DNA of 64,000 nt from Bos javanicus (GCF_032452875.1 NC_083877.1:49091724-49155723); one strand, 5' to 3'; positions 49,387-60,881 are shown, numbered from the stretch's first letter. Made by a program: numbers and translations. Notes: generated from the sequence alone by a model not told the origin.

Positions 49387-49417
49387 ATGATGTATTTTGT
49401 GATCGCAGCGATGAAAG
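49387..49417 (+). CDS. RORA: RORA isoform 4 first coding exon (partial CDS, 5' end)
   Basis: The exon starts at tandem ATGs (49387, 49390) and encodes MMYFVIAAMK plus the first base of the next codon. It ends at AAAG followed by a GTGAGC donor at 49418. This N-terminus is that of RORalpha4, the short form of a nuclear receptor that binds monomeric ROREs (AT-rich 5' half plus AGGTCA) and activates circadian, lipid, cerebellar and immune genes. Known RORalpha4 continues AQIEIIPCKICG, so the phase-1 end (G completing an Ala codon) fits exactly. An in-frame TAA at 49384-49386 directly precedes the ATG and rules out an N-terminal extension. The first ATG has a weak context (T at -3, A at +4); the second has A at -3. 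The exon sits in a CpG island. The zinc-finger and ligand-binding exons are outside the window. Identity rests on a 10-residue match plus phase and promoter context. Confidence 0.93.
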
Positions 49418-50690
49418 GTGAGCCCGGGCGCCCCACCGGGGCCGGGTGGGCTGGCTGCTCCGGGGGGCGGGGAGGCGGGCGTGCAGGGGGAGGGGTGGGC
49501 GCGCCTGCTCGAGCGCACGTACTGCCCGGGGCTGGCCGCGGGAACCCAGCCAGGGTTTTTTGGGCCCCTGCAGCGGCGCCCCCTGAGCCGGGTCACGGGA
49601 TCTGCCTGCCTCCTGTCGGGGCAAAGGCGCAGGGGCTGGACGCCCCCTCCCCCCAACTTCTGTCCCCTCTGGCTCCTGTCAGTCGCCCGGGTCCTCCTGG
49701 CACCCGGCGGGGCTCCCGGAAGAAAGTTTGCTGGAAGTCGCCGCGCTTCTGGCAGGGAGGGGAGGGTCTGAGGAGCTAGGAGGAAGCCGGGGGCGCCCGC
49801 GACTGGTCCCCAGGGCCCGCACCCCGGACAGCTCTGGCCTGCGTAGGGAAAGCGCCGCGGCCAGGCCCGGCCGAGCGTGCGCGCGGGTGCGGTGTCATCC
49901 CTGGGGACTGGTCAGCGCCCCGGGCCTTGGCCCTCCCCTCCTCTGCGGCCCGGCAGCCCCGAGCGCCCGGCGGCCGCCGGGGGGAACATGCGGCCGGTCT
50001 GCGCTGCGTGCCCGCCCCGGCCACTTCCGAAAGCGCCCAGGCCCTAGCGAGACGGGCTTCTGGAACGTGCCAAGGTTCCCTCGGGGGCCGCCCGCAGCCG
50101 CAGCGCACCCCGACTTGATACTTTTGGGTTGTGAATGGATGTGGGGAAGCAACTTCACCCCCCACAGGATTCGCGGGCAGTAGTGGAGGTTAGACGGTGG
50201 CGAGGAGCCGGCGGGCGCAGATTAGTCGTGGTCAAGACTCCGTCGAGCCTCCTCGCCCGGCCGCCGGCCCTGATCAGAAGTCCTTAGCCGGGCTGGTGGC
50301 CGGATGGCAGGGGGGACTAGCTGGAGACCGGACTGGCTTCAGGTCCCCCTAGGTGAGGAGGAAAGAAACCGTGGCAAGTCAGGGAAGTTTCTAATGAGAA
50401 AGCCAAAGTTTGGAGGTGTGCAGGAAGTCGCCTGCGCGGTCGGGAGAAGCCGAGACAAGCCAACAGCCCGAGAGAAACTCAGCTCGCACCCCGCCGCCCG
50501 CTTGTGCGCCAGCAGGTTCTTCGGGGTGGTTAATCTGCCCGAGTGGCTTCGCAGACCCGGCCGTTGGGAGCGGGGATTTAGAGCCCCATCTGTTTGACGC
50601 GGACCGGGCTCCCTTAACGCGCCGCAGTTTCTCAGACCTAGACAGTCCTGCGGGGTCTGCCCATCAGAGCGGGCGCGGGGCGCTCGTTAA

Positions 50691-53461
50691 ACGTTTGCTA
50701 AGGTGGAGGTTTTGTTGCAATCCTGGATGAAGGAAACAGGTTCGGTATCTGGCCTAGGTTTACTTTCAGATCACCGAGCTTTGCCTTTCTTCACTAGAGA
50801 TTGGGTGGCATCTCTTTTATTAATTATTAACAGGCCGAAACGTACTGGACGCTAAGATGAGCTGCTTGAGATGAAATCTGCTTATCCGACGTGCCCAGAG
50901 CAAAATTTTTGTCCTTTCCCCGGTGGTTTGAGGGAAATGGAATTTAATCATTTTTAGAATATGCATCAGATAAAGGAAAAGGGAGGAGACCTCCCTGTGA
51001 TCCACGTTCTTAAGCCTGAAGTTGTTTTTTTTTTTCTTCCCAAAATGATTTTAAGATTTTCTTACCGACTTTTTTTGTAGAAGTGTATGCTCCTCCCCTC
51101 CCTCTCAAAAAAACTTTTATGCTATTTCCTGCAGTTCATTAATCCTGTAAAACAATTCAGACAGCCTTTGTAGTTAAGACATTTTCCTCCTTTTTTTTTT
51201 TTTTCTTTACGGCATGAAATAGATTTGGGGAGGTGTTAATCCTAGTCCTTATCTATTTTATTTGATATAATTGGTGTCGATTGGGGAAGGGTAAGAAGCA
51301 GAGACAATTTCCCCTAATGAACAGTAACCACCAAACAATAAGGAAAGTGCGTTTTAAGATTTTAACTTAATTTTGATGTTTCTAAGTACTTAGGCTTTTG
51401 CTTTTGTAGTTCTAGTACAAAACGAAGTTCCATACTATCACTTGGTGATTATTATCAGGGGAATCACACCACCACCGTATCCCCCCCCCCCCCCCAGAGC
51501 TCTAGCCCACACATTTGTCTTGGAGTGACCTCTGGCTGCCAGAAGATAATAGATTCAGAGTATTGTGCTTTGGGAAAAGTGGCTCAGATACACTGGCAAT
51601 GCAGTTTTTCTATAAGCTCAGCTGGAGGAGGGGAGGCCAGGGAAAGGGGGCGATGCATCTAGACAATTAGAATATTTCATTCCAAGGATCATAATATCCT
51701 GTGTCTTAATAGGGTTATCTTGCTCTGATGCATATTTAAACTGAAGAAAAATAGTTTCTGGGAAAATAAGGAATGCTGTAAATATTTCCATATCAGATTT
51801 AAGGTGCGGGGGGAGTGAAGAGGGGGGCGGAAACTGGCCCAGAATCATATTAAATACTTCCCTGCTGCCTCTCAGTTTTAATAGTTAAATTGGTTCCATA
51901 TGGAAGGGAGTTTGTATAATTAGATTTTTTTCATATGAAACAGAAACACTCTTTACAATATAGCTTTTCAGTATGTGTATGCATGTAGCAGGGGGAGGGT
52001 AGAACAAGCCACCATAAAAGAGAAACATTCGCTTTGTTGGTGATTTACTGATGTTTTTTAAACATCATTAAATCAGGCCTTTTGAACTCACGAAAGAAGA
52101 AAATCCTTCCTCTGCGTTCGTTGTCAAATAAGTTTAGGCTTAAAGTGGATTCATGCTTAGAAGTAATAAATCTTCATTGGAGCAACTCTAGTCTCATCTT
52201 TCAGTTTTGTTTTTGTTTAATTAACAACAGAATTCCAATACCATTTGGATGGCTTCTTGGGCAAACGGAGAGAGCCAGCGATAACATTTATAATCAGGGG
52301 AGCACTTGTTCTGCTCATCACAAAAGTGCTTTGGCCAAATGTCAGGCGGCAGCCAGTGCTGAAAGGAAATGCGAGTGCCTCATCAGTTTCAGTAGATTAT
52401 GCCCCCTTTGCTTCCTAGGAGCCCTCAGCCAGTGTTCATGTAAATGGAGTTAGGAGAGTGAAGGGAGGCTTAAGGGGAATGTCTGTCCCATAATAGATTG
52501 TTCCGTGTGCACAGTCTGTGCGCAAACACAAGGCATGATACTACTTTGAAAATACTGAATATGTAGGTGATTAGGGGTATTTCCAAGTCTAATAAATGTG
52601 ATTTTATAGTTTTGAAGAGTGTGGACTTTCTCTTTCCCAAATGAAGTTTGAATTTATCCCTCATCTTATTTTAAGCACTGTGTCAGTAGTATTCCTCAGC
52701 TGGGACTTTGGTTCCACTTTCATGACCTTTGATGGGTAGGATTGGGAGAGAGTAATGTCTGGATCTTGGAAAAAGAAATCCCAAATGGCTATTCCAGTGA
52801 GCAGAGTGCTTAGCAGGCAAGGAGAGGTCACTTCTTTTATAGACAAGGAAGATCTCTGAATTCATTTGCCCATGGGTGATAGAGGGAGTTCAGACCATCT
52901 ATGAAGTTGAAAATATTTTAGAAGCACTGTTTGCATGAGCAGTCTCTTGATTTTATATATTTCATTCACATCACTTGAAATGCAAAGCAATATCATACTC
53001 AAGTAAACCGCTTTGCCCTCGATTTGAATTGAGTACTGTATAATTTATTTAATGCTGCCCAGTTATAAAATGATAGTCTTTAATAGACTTAGTCCTTTGA
53101 ATATGTCTATGTACGTATATATTTAAATACATATGTAATTTAAATGTTAGGGTTTTTTACTATCTAGTAAATATATAGGTAAATATATGAATAGTTCTTA
53201 CCAGACTTCTCTTTCTCCCACCTTTCCCTCCCAGTCAAGTGAATCACAATAAAATGGGTGAGATCAGCAAGTAGATAATTGCAGAGCATCTGCAATAGCA
53301 CCCAGCTATTTGTAATTTGTTCTGGGGCACCTAAAAAAATAACATTTACAAATGACCTTTTATGGGAGAAAAAGTTACTGAATGGATAGATAGATCTGCA
53401 GAGGTAGAGTTCAGTTATCTTAAAATTTTTCTGAAGTTATTTTAGTGATCAATAAAACCCC
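50691..53461. other. Repeat-poor 5' part of RORA4 intron 1
   Basis: About 2.8 kb with only the C15 run and T-rich runs near 51.03 and 51.19 kb. Confidence 0.55.
51481..51495. repeat. C15 homopolymer
   Basis: Fifteen consecutive C, about 2.1 kb downstream of the RORA4 first exon. The opposite strand is G15. Confidence 0.97.
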
Positions 53462-53765
53462 TTGGGGAAAAGGAAGGTGGGATGATTTGGGAGATTAGGG
53501 TTGAGATATATATATATATATATCTACACATACTATTGATACTATGTATAATATAGATAACTAGCAAGAACCTACTGTATAGCACAGGGAACTCTACTCA
53601 GTGCTCTGCCCTGACCTAAATGGGAAGGAAATCCAAAAAGAGGGGATATATGTAAACATATAGCTGATTCACTTTGCTATACAGCAGAAACTACCACAAC
53701 TTTGTAAAACAACTGTATTCCAATTTTAAACAAGAATAAAAAATAATAAAAGTAACATTATTTAT
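53462..53765 (+). mobile_element. L1 3' end
   Basis: ACTGTATAGCACAGGGAACTC, GGGGATATATGTAAACATATAG and AACTACCACAACTTTGTAAAAC with an A-rich tail. Confidence 0.9.
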
Positions 53766-54404
53766 AAAATAAAAAACATGAGTGGAACAAATCTATAAAT
53801 ACTTTTCATTGTAGAAATGTTTTCTGCATGGATTCTAAATTTTCAGTGTTTATTAATAAGAAATCAAGCCTACCTTAACCTATATATTTTATATTTATTA
53901 ATTTTATAAATCATAATTAGATGCTCAGAGTTAGCAGCTACACTGTATTTATATTTCTCTGCTTTAAAAATAATAATTTGGAGAGGCCCACCAGTGACAA
54001 GACAGGTGTGAATTCACATTTGATATTATCTCAGAGACCACATATTGACCCACTGATGAATGATCTACTCCTTCTTTCTCCCGCTTCTAGCTCCTCCACT
54101 AAGGGTACCTCCCTTTCACACCAGCCTTTGAGGCATGGACTTAGAGATTTGCAGTCAGAGCTTTCTGTATCTGTCATATCGTCTGTAACATGATGGAACA
54201 TGGTTTTTCATTGTCCGAACGCTATATCTAGAGATAAGAGGTCTAAACTGACAGACAATAGGGTAAATTAGCCAACAGGCAAAATATTAATACAAGAAAG
54301 CAGTTGAAATCCTTGGTTTCTAGATTTTCTTTTTTTTAAGTGACATTTGTTAGCCCTGATCATATTATAAGGAAGTAACCCAATAACTTTAAAATCTTTG
54401 TATA

Positions 54405-54550
54405 AGAAGTAATGTCGGGTGGGGTGTGGAGGGAGATGGGAGGGAGGTTCAAAAGGGAGGGACATATGTATACCTACGGCTGATTCATGTTGAGGTTTGA
54501 TAGAAAACAACAAAAGGATAATTAAATTATCCTTCAATTAAAAAATAGAT
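54405..54550 (+). mobile_element. L1 3' end fragment
   Basis: GGGAGGGACATATGTATACCTACGGCTGATTC and an A-rich tail. The middle is missing relative to the copy at 53.5 kb. Confidence 0.75.
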
Positions 54551-54694
54551 AAATTTTTTTAAAAAGTAATATCAAACCTATTCCCTAGGTTTGCCAGCAA
54601 TTTGATTTTTTGCTTTTGATTTCATTGCCTCTGAAATTTATGAGGCATTTCATAAATACAGGGAGGATGTTAATCTATATTTGGTTTTTGCTTT

Positions 54695-54865
54695 ATGGCT
54701 TACATTCTTGTCTCATTTAATCCTCCCTAAAAAGTCATTGACTCTGTCCTGGTTTTTAGTTGAAGAAACTGAGGCTAACAAAGGTTATTTGTTATAGTCA
54801 AACTCTTCCAGCTGGTAAATGGTGAAGCAAGGACTAGAGCCCTAATTTCTGCTGTCTTCATGCTG
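54695..54865 (-). mobile_element. MIR SINE
   Basis: GTCTCATTTAATCCTCCCTA, TTGAAGAAACTGAGGCTAAC and CCAGCTGGTAAATGGTGAAGC. Confidence 0.82.
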
Positions 54866-55589
54866 CCTCTCTTGGAGGAAGCTGTGAAAATGTCCTGGAT
54901 ATAACTTTGTCTCTAGTTAGTAGAAATTATAACTCTGGCATTTATAAGGAAAAAGATTCAATTATGTAATGCTTTGCTGAGCTTAATATCTTTAAATTAC
55001 TATTTAATAAAATCAATTTGGTACAAATGGGGTTATTCTTATTTGCTTACCATTAGTTCTCTTCATCCACGATTTTCATTAAGTCTGCATGTTATAAGAG
55101 GATCTGGGTGAAATGCAAGCATTATTTTCCTAAAGAATATGGAATACTATGATACATAGCTAACCTGTGTAACCTATCTCCATCATGGTAGAATCAAGCT
55201 GGAGATTTATCTGTACATCCACATATCTTTAGGCAAAGGAAGCATTCACAGATACATCCTTAATATCCCTTTATGGAGTAGAAAGCTCTTGATTCCTTGG
55301 GCTTGTGAGTGCTGTCCTGGTTGTTTCCGTGACAGTTAAAGGGCATGATCATGGATGTAATCTTGAGAAATCTGTTGTCTTTTAGTAAACCAGAGTCAAA
55401 GTTTCCGAGCAGATAGATCTGCAAAAACTCATTTCTCACTTGATTGGGGTTTATTTCTCTGGCAACTGGATTGAGCTGTCTGCCTGAAAGCAAACAAGCA
55501 TCATCTCATAGAGTCCTAGGAAGAGCAGAAACCTAAAATGTCATTTCGATACACACCCTACTGGCATTCGGTTCCTCTCTGCAGCCTTC

Positions 55590-55990
55590 CTGCCAAGAAT
55601 TGTCTGGTTTTGCTTGAACACCTCCTGTGATGGGGAGCTCACTATCATTAGAGGAAGCTTATTCCATCTTGAATATGAAAATTCTTTTTAAATCAAGCGT
55701 AGCGGTCTCTTTTGTACTTTTAATCCTTTGATTCTATTCTGTTTCTTTCTTTGGGGGTAATCACAACACATTTAATCCATCTTTCATATGAAAGAAAGAT
55801 TGTCAGTTATTTGAAGACTGAGTATGAAACATACCCACACTACATTCTCAGTCTCTGCTTTCCCTATCCACTCCATTCTATTCACAGTCAGCCTTCCAGC
55901 ATCCTTGGTTAGCTTCTTCCTCAAACACATTTCAGTTTGTCTAGAATTTCTTAAAATTTTTATACCAAATTTTTGTACCACAACCATAGT
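55590..55990 (-). mobile_element. L3/CR1 LINE remnant
   Basis: TTGAACACCTCCTGTGATGGGGAGCTCACTA followed by TATTTGAAGACTGAGTATG and CACATTTCAGTTTGTCTAG match the ordered landmarks of an L3/CR1 element. Very old. Confidence 0.72.
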
Positions 55991-56371
55991 CCTAGTTGTG
56001 ATATGACTGACTCAGCACTTAACCCACTAGGTAGTAAAGCATAAAGATTTTAAATTTTGTTTTAATTTCTTTGAGATACATGACCTAGGCTGTATCTTTT
56101 GACCATGTCATGAATGGCCTTTGTGATGCCACTGTAATTTTTGGAAGTGGACTTTTGACCTACTTAGAAGGACTTTTAGATGAACTGAAGTTGATATTAA
56201 ATATCCAAGAAAATCAAGGATATTGAAAAAATAAAGGAACATTTGGAGCATTTCTGAGGCGTTTTTCTCCAGTGTCAGAGCTGAGATAAGGCTGCCCTCT
56301 AGTGGGTACTTTCCCATGGAACGCTGAAAGCGGTAATGGTGCCAATGAATTTCCCATCAGGCTAGTGGAGA

Positions 56372-56384
56372 AGGTCAAAGGTTG
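56372..56384 (+). promoter_or_regulatory. DR1-like nuclear receptor motif
   Basis: AGGTCA-A-AGGTTG, a direct repeat with one-base spacing of the HNF4/PPAR-RXR type, with one mismatch in the second half. Confidence 0.25.
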
Positions 56385-57659
56385 AAGTTACTTTCTCCAT
56401 TGCTGTGGGGCGTTCTACATCAGATTCAAAAGTGTAATTTATCGTTGTGCATGGTTAATAGAAATGTATCTGTAGTAGAGGTAATAAATTTTTAAAGTTT
56501 TCTTGAAGAAAATAAGAATATTTTTTTAAAACTTAAGATAGATTAAAGATGATTTATAAAATTTCATTTGGCTCCATATTAAATGTAAATATTTAAGTGA
56601 TATTTGGTTTGTGAGTAAACAATTATTATGACTTTTGTGGTAATCCTTTTTTTTAAAAAAAAAAAGAATTTCAACCTTAATTCTATTCCCCAACCATTAA
56701 ATATTTTTTTTTTAAATAGAGATTTTCAGCCATCTTGATCAGAGAAATCCAGAATTTTCCTTTTTTAAATCTAAAGTTTTGGGAGTTTTTTGTTTTCCAA
56801 AAAGGGAGACACTTAGAAGTAAACTACTATAGCTCTTTTTGGCAATAAAACAGTTTATCAGTGGATGCAAATCTATTAACATGTTTTGTTTCTGAAGATT
56901 TAGTGCTATAGCATCCTGCTCACCTCAGTATACACAATTTGCCAAAGAAATAGAGCAATGTATGACCCAGGTTTATATAACATATCACATATGCTTTAAA
57001 ACACTGCACGAAGTAGAGGTAAGCATTCATTTGTGTCATTTTTAGGATAAATAATACAAATGAAATGTGTGCTTAGATTTCTGTGGTCTGTTGAGTGTGA
57101 AACAGTTATGAAACAATCTGGTTTCTGTATTGGAATCGAAGAAATAAGTATTGATTTTTCTATTTCCTTAAATGTCATTTGCCACTGGTGCTATGGGAAG
57201 AGAGGAGAATGCAGGTTTACATGAATTTTGCATTGCTCAAGTAGTTGAGGTTTGTGAGCTGAGCTGTGATAACCAGGGTGATCGCAGTAACAGATAATCA
57301 CCAGGATTTTAAAGGATGACAGTGCTGGCTTGTTCCTACCGGAAAGATGAAATTTCATCTTTACGTGAAAAAGAAGGAAGGGAATTTTTTTTTAAAAGCC
57401 AGGAAAACATACTGTTTAAACTTTTTCATCATAGAAATAAGGTAGTGGTTCAGCAGTGAAGACTTGTGGTTAAGTCTCAGATCTGGTCTTGAAGCAGACC
57501 GTTTTTCAAACTGCGCCACCCAGAAGTGTGATTCTTTCACCACATGAGAAATATCCTTTTTTTCACAGAATGTTATTTTCATTTTTCAGTCATTGGGGTT
57601 TTTATTTTTATCTTTTCTCTATCTCATGTCATATCTTCAGTAGAACTCTGGATATAAAT

Positions 57660-57730
57660 AACAAACTGAATTTGTCTCAACAAATATTTATGAAGTGCCT
57701 ACTGTGTGCTGCATTATTCAGGTGCCACCC
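57660..57730 (+). mobile_element. Ancient mammalian repeat scrap
   Basis: CAACAAATATTTATGAAGTGCCTACTGTGTGC, the common old-repeat motif also seen at 37.05 kb and near 30.07 kb. Confidence 0.55.
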
Positions 57731-58009
57731 ATGTGATTTCATAACAGAACAAACACACCTCCCTCCCCATCTTAAGCCATGAATCAGCATTTAAAGACCT
57801 GTACTGAGAAACTGGCAGCCGTGCTTAACCAGGGAAAGCTGCTCCAAGACTACTGAGCTTATAGGTCTGTAGTTTCTGAGCTCCACGCCATTTAAAACAA
57901 AGACTTTGCAACATGCAATGAAACATTAATGTAATTGGATAAAGTTAGTCCTTCAGTTTACATGTGAACATGATTTCCTTCCAAATAAGCCACAGAGTAG
58001 CTCTAAAAT

Positions 58010-58155
58010 CCTGCCTCAGCAGTGGCTCCGAAACTTTGGACAGCTACCCATAACCCGGAGAGTTACAAAGGCAGATTCCTGGGGAGACCCTGATTCCGTC
58101 AGCCTGGTCTCAGCTGGGAAGGTGAGTATTTAAAAGGTGTCTCAGGTGTTGCCAA
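58010..58155 (+). mobile_element. MER5A-type (hAT-Charlie) MITE
   Basis: CAGCAGTGGCTCCGAAACTTTGG, GGCAGATTCCTGGGGAGACCC and CTGGTCTCAGCTGGGAAGG. Confidence 0.7.
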
Positions 58156-58234
58156 TTCAGATGGTTCTCGCTCACTTTGCAAAACTTCCCTCTTGCTATC
58201 AGAGCACAGTTGGGCAGTGGAGTCCTCCAACCCT

Positions 58235-58420
58235 TCAGTGGTTCTCAAATATCATCAATCTTCACAGTTAGCTGAGAAACATTTGAAAAACAAATGCCCA
58301 GTCTCCATCCCTACCTGCCTGGTTCTGATTCTGATAGTCTGGGCTGAGGCCAAGGAATGTGAACCTGTAAAAGCCCCCCTTGGGGACTGAGGATCTGACA
58401 TGTTTGAAAACTGCTGCTCT
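58235..58420 (+). mobile_element. MER5A-type (hAT-Charlie) MITE
   Basis: TCAGTGGTTCTCAAATATCATC, GGTTCTGATTCTGATAGTCTGG and TGTTTGAAAACTGCTG terminal region. Confidence 0.78.
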
Positions 58421-59276
58421 GGTCTCACCCTCTCCTGGTCCCCGTGAGGTAAGGATACTTAGAAGGTCAGGGATATTAAGGTAAGCAGACACTTTCTTTT
58501 TGAGGCCACTGAAGTCTCCTTTCAAAGTGGAAGAGGTGCCCACTATGAGTAATTTCTGCCGTAGTGTGCATGTTATAGACACATTTGAGATAGTCTTATT
58601 TCTGGCTTTTCTATCAACTAGTGGGTAGGAACAAGTGGTCAGACTCCGAGTCTGTTACCTGAAGTGGCCCAAACGGGAGAGGACCATATTCCTCTTCTGC
58701 AGAAATCTTGCTCAGGGTTTCTATCAGAAAGCCAGTTTCTCTGGCTTTCTAGCCCTCAGTGAGCCACTGGGCTGGGTCTCACCACCATGGTGACCACTCA
58801 GTGGGGGCAGGCTGAGGATTGTGCTGCAGAAGTCAAGGCCAACTCCAGTGGAAACAGTGATGACTTTTTTCTATGTTGCTTTTTTTCCAGCAACAAAGTA
58901 CAGGTTTTAGAGCCCTGAAAGCTTGCAAATGTTTCCTATTTACAAGATGGTGTTTCTGAGGACCTGAGCACTCTGCTTGTATCTGCCAGTGCCCAGGCTT
59001 TAGAATGGCAAAATCTGAATGTCACAGACACAATCTTGCCTTCGTGCAACTTAGATTCTAGTCTGGTGAAACAGATACAAGTGGAACTGTGCTGGGTGAG
59101 CAGGGGAAGGCCGACCCCCTTCCGCACCAACTCCAGCCCCCTCCTTCCTTGGAAAATATAGGCGCCATAGCCCGTCATGTGGCAGACATGATGCTGTGGG
59201 AGCGACGCCGAGCACAGCAACGTTCATCTGTGGTCTTGTGAGTGTATGTTCTGACGGAAAGAGGCAGATGATACCT

Positions 59277-59485
59277 CTCTCTCTTTAGTCGCTAAGTCGT
59301 TTCCGACTCTTGCAACCCCATGGACTGTATGTAGCCTGCCAGGCTCCTCTGTCCATGGGATTCTCCAGGCAAGAATACTGGAGTGGGTTGCCATTTCCTT
59401 CTCCAGGGGATCTTCTTGACCCAGAAATCAAACCCAGGTCTCCTGCATTGCAGGCAGATCCTTTACCTGAGCTATGAGGGAAGCC
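59277..59485 (-). mobile_element. Bov-tA-type SINE
   Basis: Minus-strand copy ending CTTTACCTGAGCTATGAGGGAAGC. Perfect 12-bp duplication CAGATGATACCT at 59265-59276 and 59486-59497. First ruminant SINE after 40.7 kb. Confidence 0.95.
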
Positions 59486-59692
59486 CAGATGATACCTAAG
59501 TAAACATAAGTGAACTAGAGAAGTACAGATAGTGGCAAGAGCATGGCCAACACAGAAAGTGGAATGGCTTAGAATTGCTTACGGCCTCGTGGATGAACAG
59601 GAGGGAACAAAATCCGAGATTTTTTTTTCTAACAGGTGGTGAACGTTCTGCCATAACCCAGGAGGGAATTTAGAGGTCATCTGTTCTCTTAG

Positions 59693-59850
59693 TACTCAGC
59701 CTTGTCTGCCCATTAGACTTGGCTAGAAAGCTTTATGAAAAATATGAGCCCAGGCTCCACTCGTGGAAGCTCTTGATTTTATTGATCTGAGGTGGGTCTC
59801 AAGTACTGATAATGTGTTAAAAAAAACTGTCCAGATGACTGCGGTGGAGA
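59693..59850 (+). mobile_element. MER5A-type (hAT-Charlie) MITE
   Basis: CCCATTAGACTTGGCTAGAAAGC, ATGAGCCCAGGCTCCACTCG and TCTGAGGTGGGTCTCAAGTAC. Confidence 0.72.
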
Positions 59851-60881
59851 AACCTCCAAGGTCCAACACCCTTACTTAACGTGTGAGTCATCCGTCCCAG
59901 TCAGGGCAGCAGCGTTGGGTAGTGGAAACCACCACCCCCACCCCATAGGGTTCGGGCAGACACATGGATTCTCTTCCCAAGTCAGCTACTCAGTACTTGT
60001 CAGACCCCCTCAACTGCTGGCTTTCCCCTTTTGTAAAGTTGGGGAAACTTGTAGCCATCAAGAGCTTTCCACCTCTCCCATTCTGTGGAAATGTTTCCTA
60101 AAATAAGAAAAGGGCCACGTTTATTGTCCATAACAATTCCCTTCTAGTTTCCTTATTCCTTGTCTTATCTCCTCATTGCTAGGGGTGCCTCCATCAGCTG
60201 ATCAGCTCCTTTGGGAAGTGAAAATTTAAGGTAGAAAAAGGTGATTACTTTTTGCCAATTATTTAACTAAGTTTAAGAATGAACAAACTTTCATTAATAT
60301 TAAGGCCCAGACTTAGTTCTGGTAAATTACAGTCATATATTATCAAATTCTAGCCAAAAACCTTTTCCATTTTTGATGGTTGAGTTAAAACCGAGGAGGT
60401 TGGGGTAGAGAGACTGCTTAAAAATGGAAACCCTGGAATAGTCTTAACCATTGCACACCACAGAAATTTTATTCGTTACCAAATATTCCAGGCCAGAAAT
60501 CCAAAGACACTGAGTCTTCTCCGTATATTATTTGCATTTTCTTTTTTTAAAAAACAAGCAGAAACAGTGTATCTCCTGTGTTGCCAGCTTATAAAAGAGA
60601 ACTATGAAACTGAAGTCTGTCATTGAAAAATATCATTGTACTTCCTCATCTGTGACCATGTATCTCTAAGAACTTGGGTTTCATTGAAACATTTATTCAG
60701 AAAGATAGCAGTTCATTATAAACCAGCATGATATGTAAGCACCTTAACTGTATTTCCTTTTTGTGTGGAATCTCCCAGCGGGGTTTGATAATATTAGGCA
60801 GTTCCACAAGTGATAACAGTTTGAAAAGTAAATCTCATAGGAGCTGGCACATGAAATTAGAGCTGTGTCTTTTTCAACAGG

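Larger units (their letters stand above)
49221..49417 (+). other. Upstream ORF overlapping the RORA4 start (5' leader)
   Basis: Three AUGs in one frame (49221, 49236, 49248) open a reading frame rich in Cys, Gly and Ala. It runs through the leader and overlaps the first 31 nt of the RORA4 coding sequence in another frame, still open at the exon end. The 49221 AUG has G at -3. If the transcript starts upstream of 49221, this frame would compete with RORA4 initiation. The transcription start is not visible here, so its presence in mRNA is an inference. The peptide resembles no protein I know. Confidence 0.45.
48830..50690 (+). promoter_or_regulatory. RORA: CpG island and promoter of RORA4
   Basis: GC content and CpG density rise abruptly near 48.7-48.8 kb and fall after about 50.7 kb, while the flanks are AT-rich. 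The island spans the 5' leader, the coding exon and the start of intron 1. There is no TATA box at a sensible distance. GC boxes (overlapping Sp1-type GGGGCGGGGCGGGG) lie at 49117-49131. This is a typical broad TATA-less vertebrate promoter, in line with RORalpha4 having its own internal promoter far downstream of the promoter for the long isoforms. Island bounds were judged by eye. Confidence 0.88.
55991..58009. other. Mostly unannotated intron
   Basis: AT-rich, with A/T runs near 56650 and 56706, the DR1-like site at 56372, and an old-repeat scrap at 57.66 kb. Confidence 0.55.

Noticed and set aside
49728..50183. Long ORFs in several frames across the CpG island (also 48911-49390, 49008-49421, 49387-49779, 49776-50165)
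   Set aside because: GC-rich sequence has few stop codons. Frames are long on both strands at once, cross the RORA4 donor, and have Ala/Arg/Gly/Pro composition typical of island noise.
58110..58135. AAG|GTGAGTATT donor-like sequence
   Set aside because: It lies inside a MER5A-type MITE and has no paired acceptor with an open frame.
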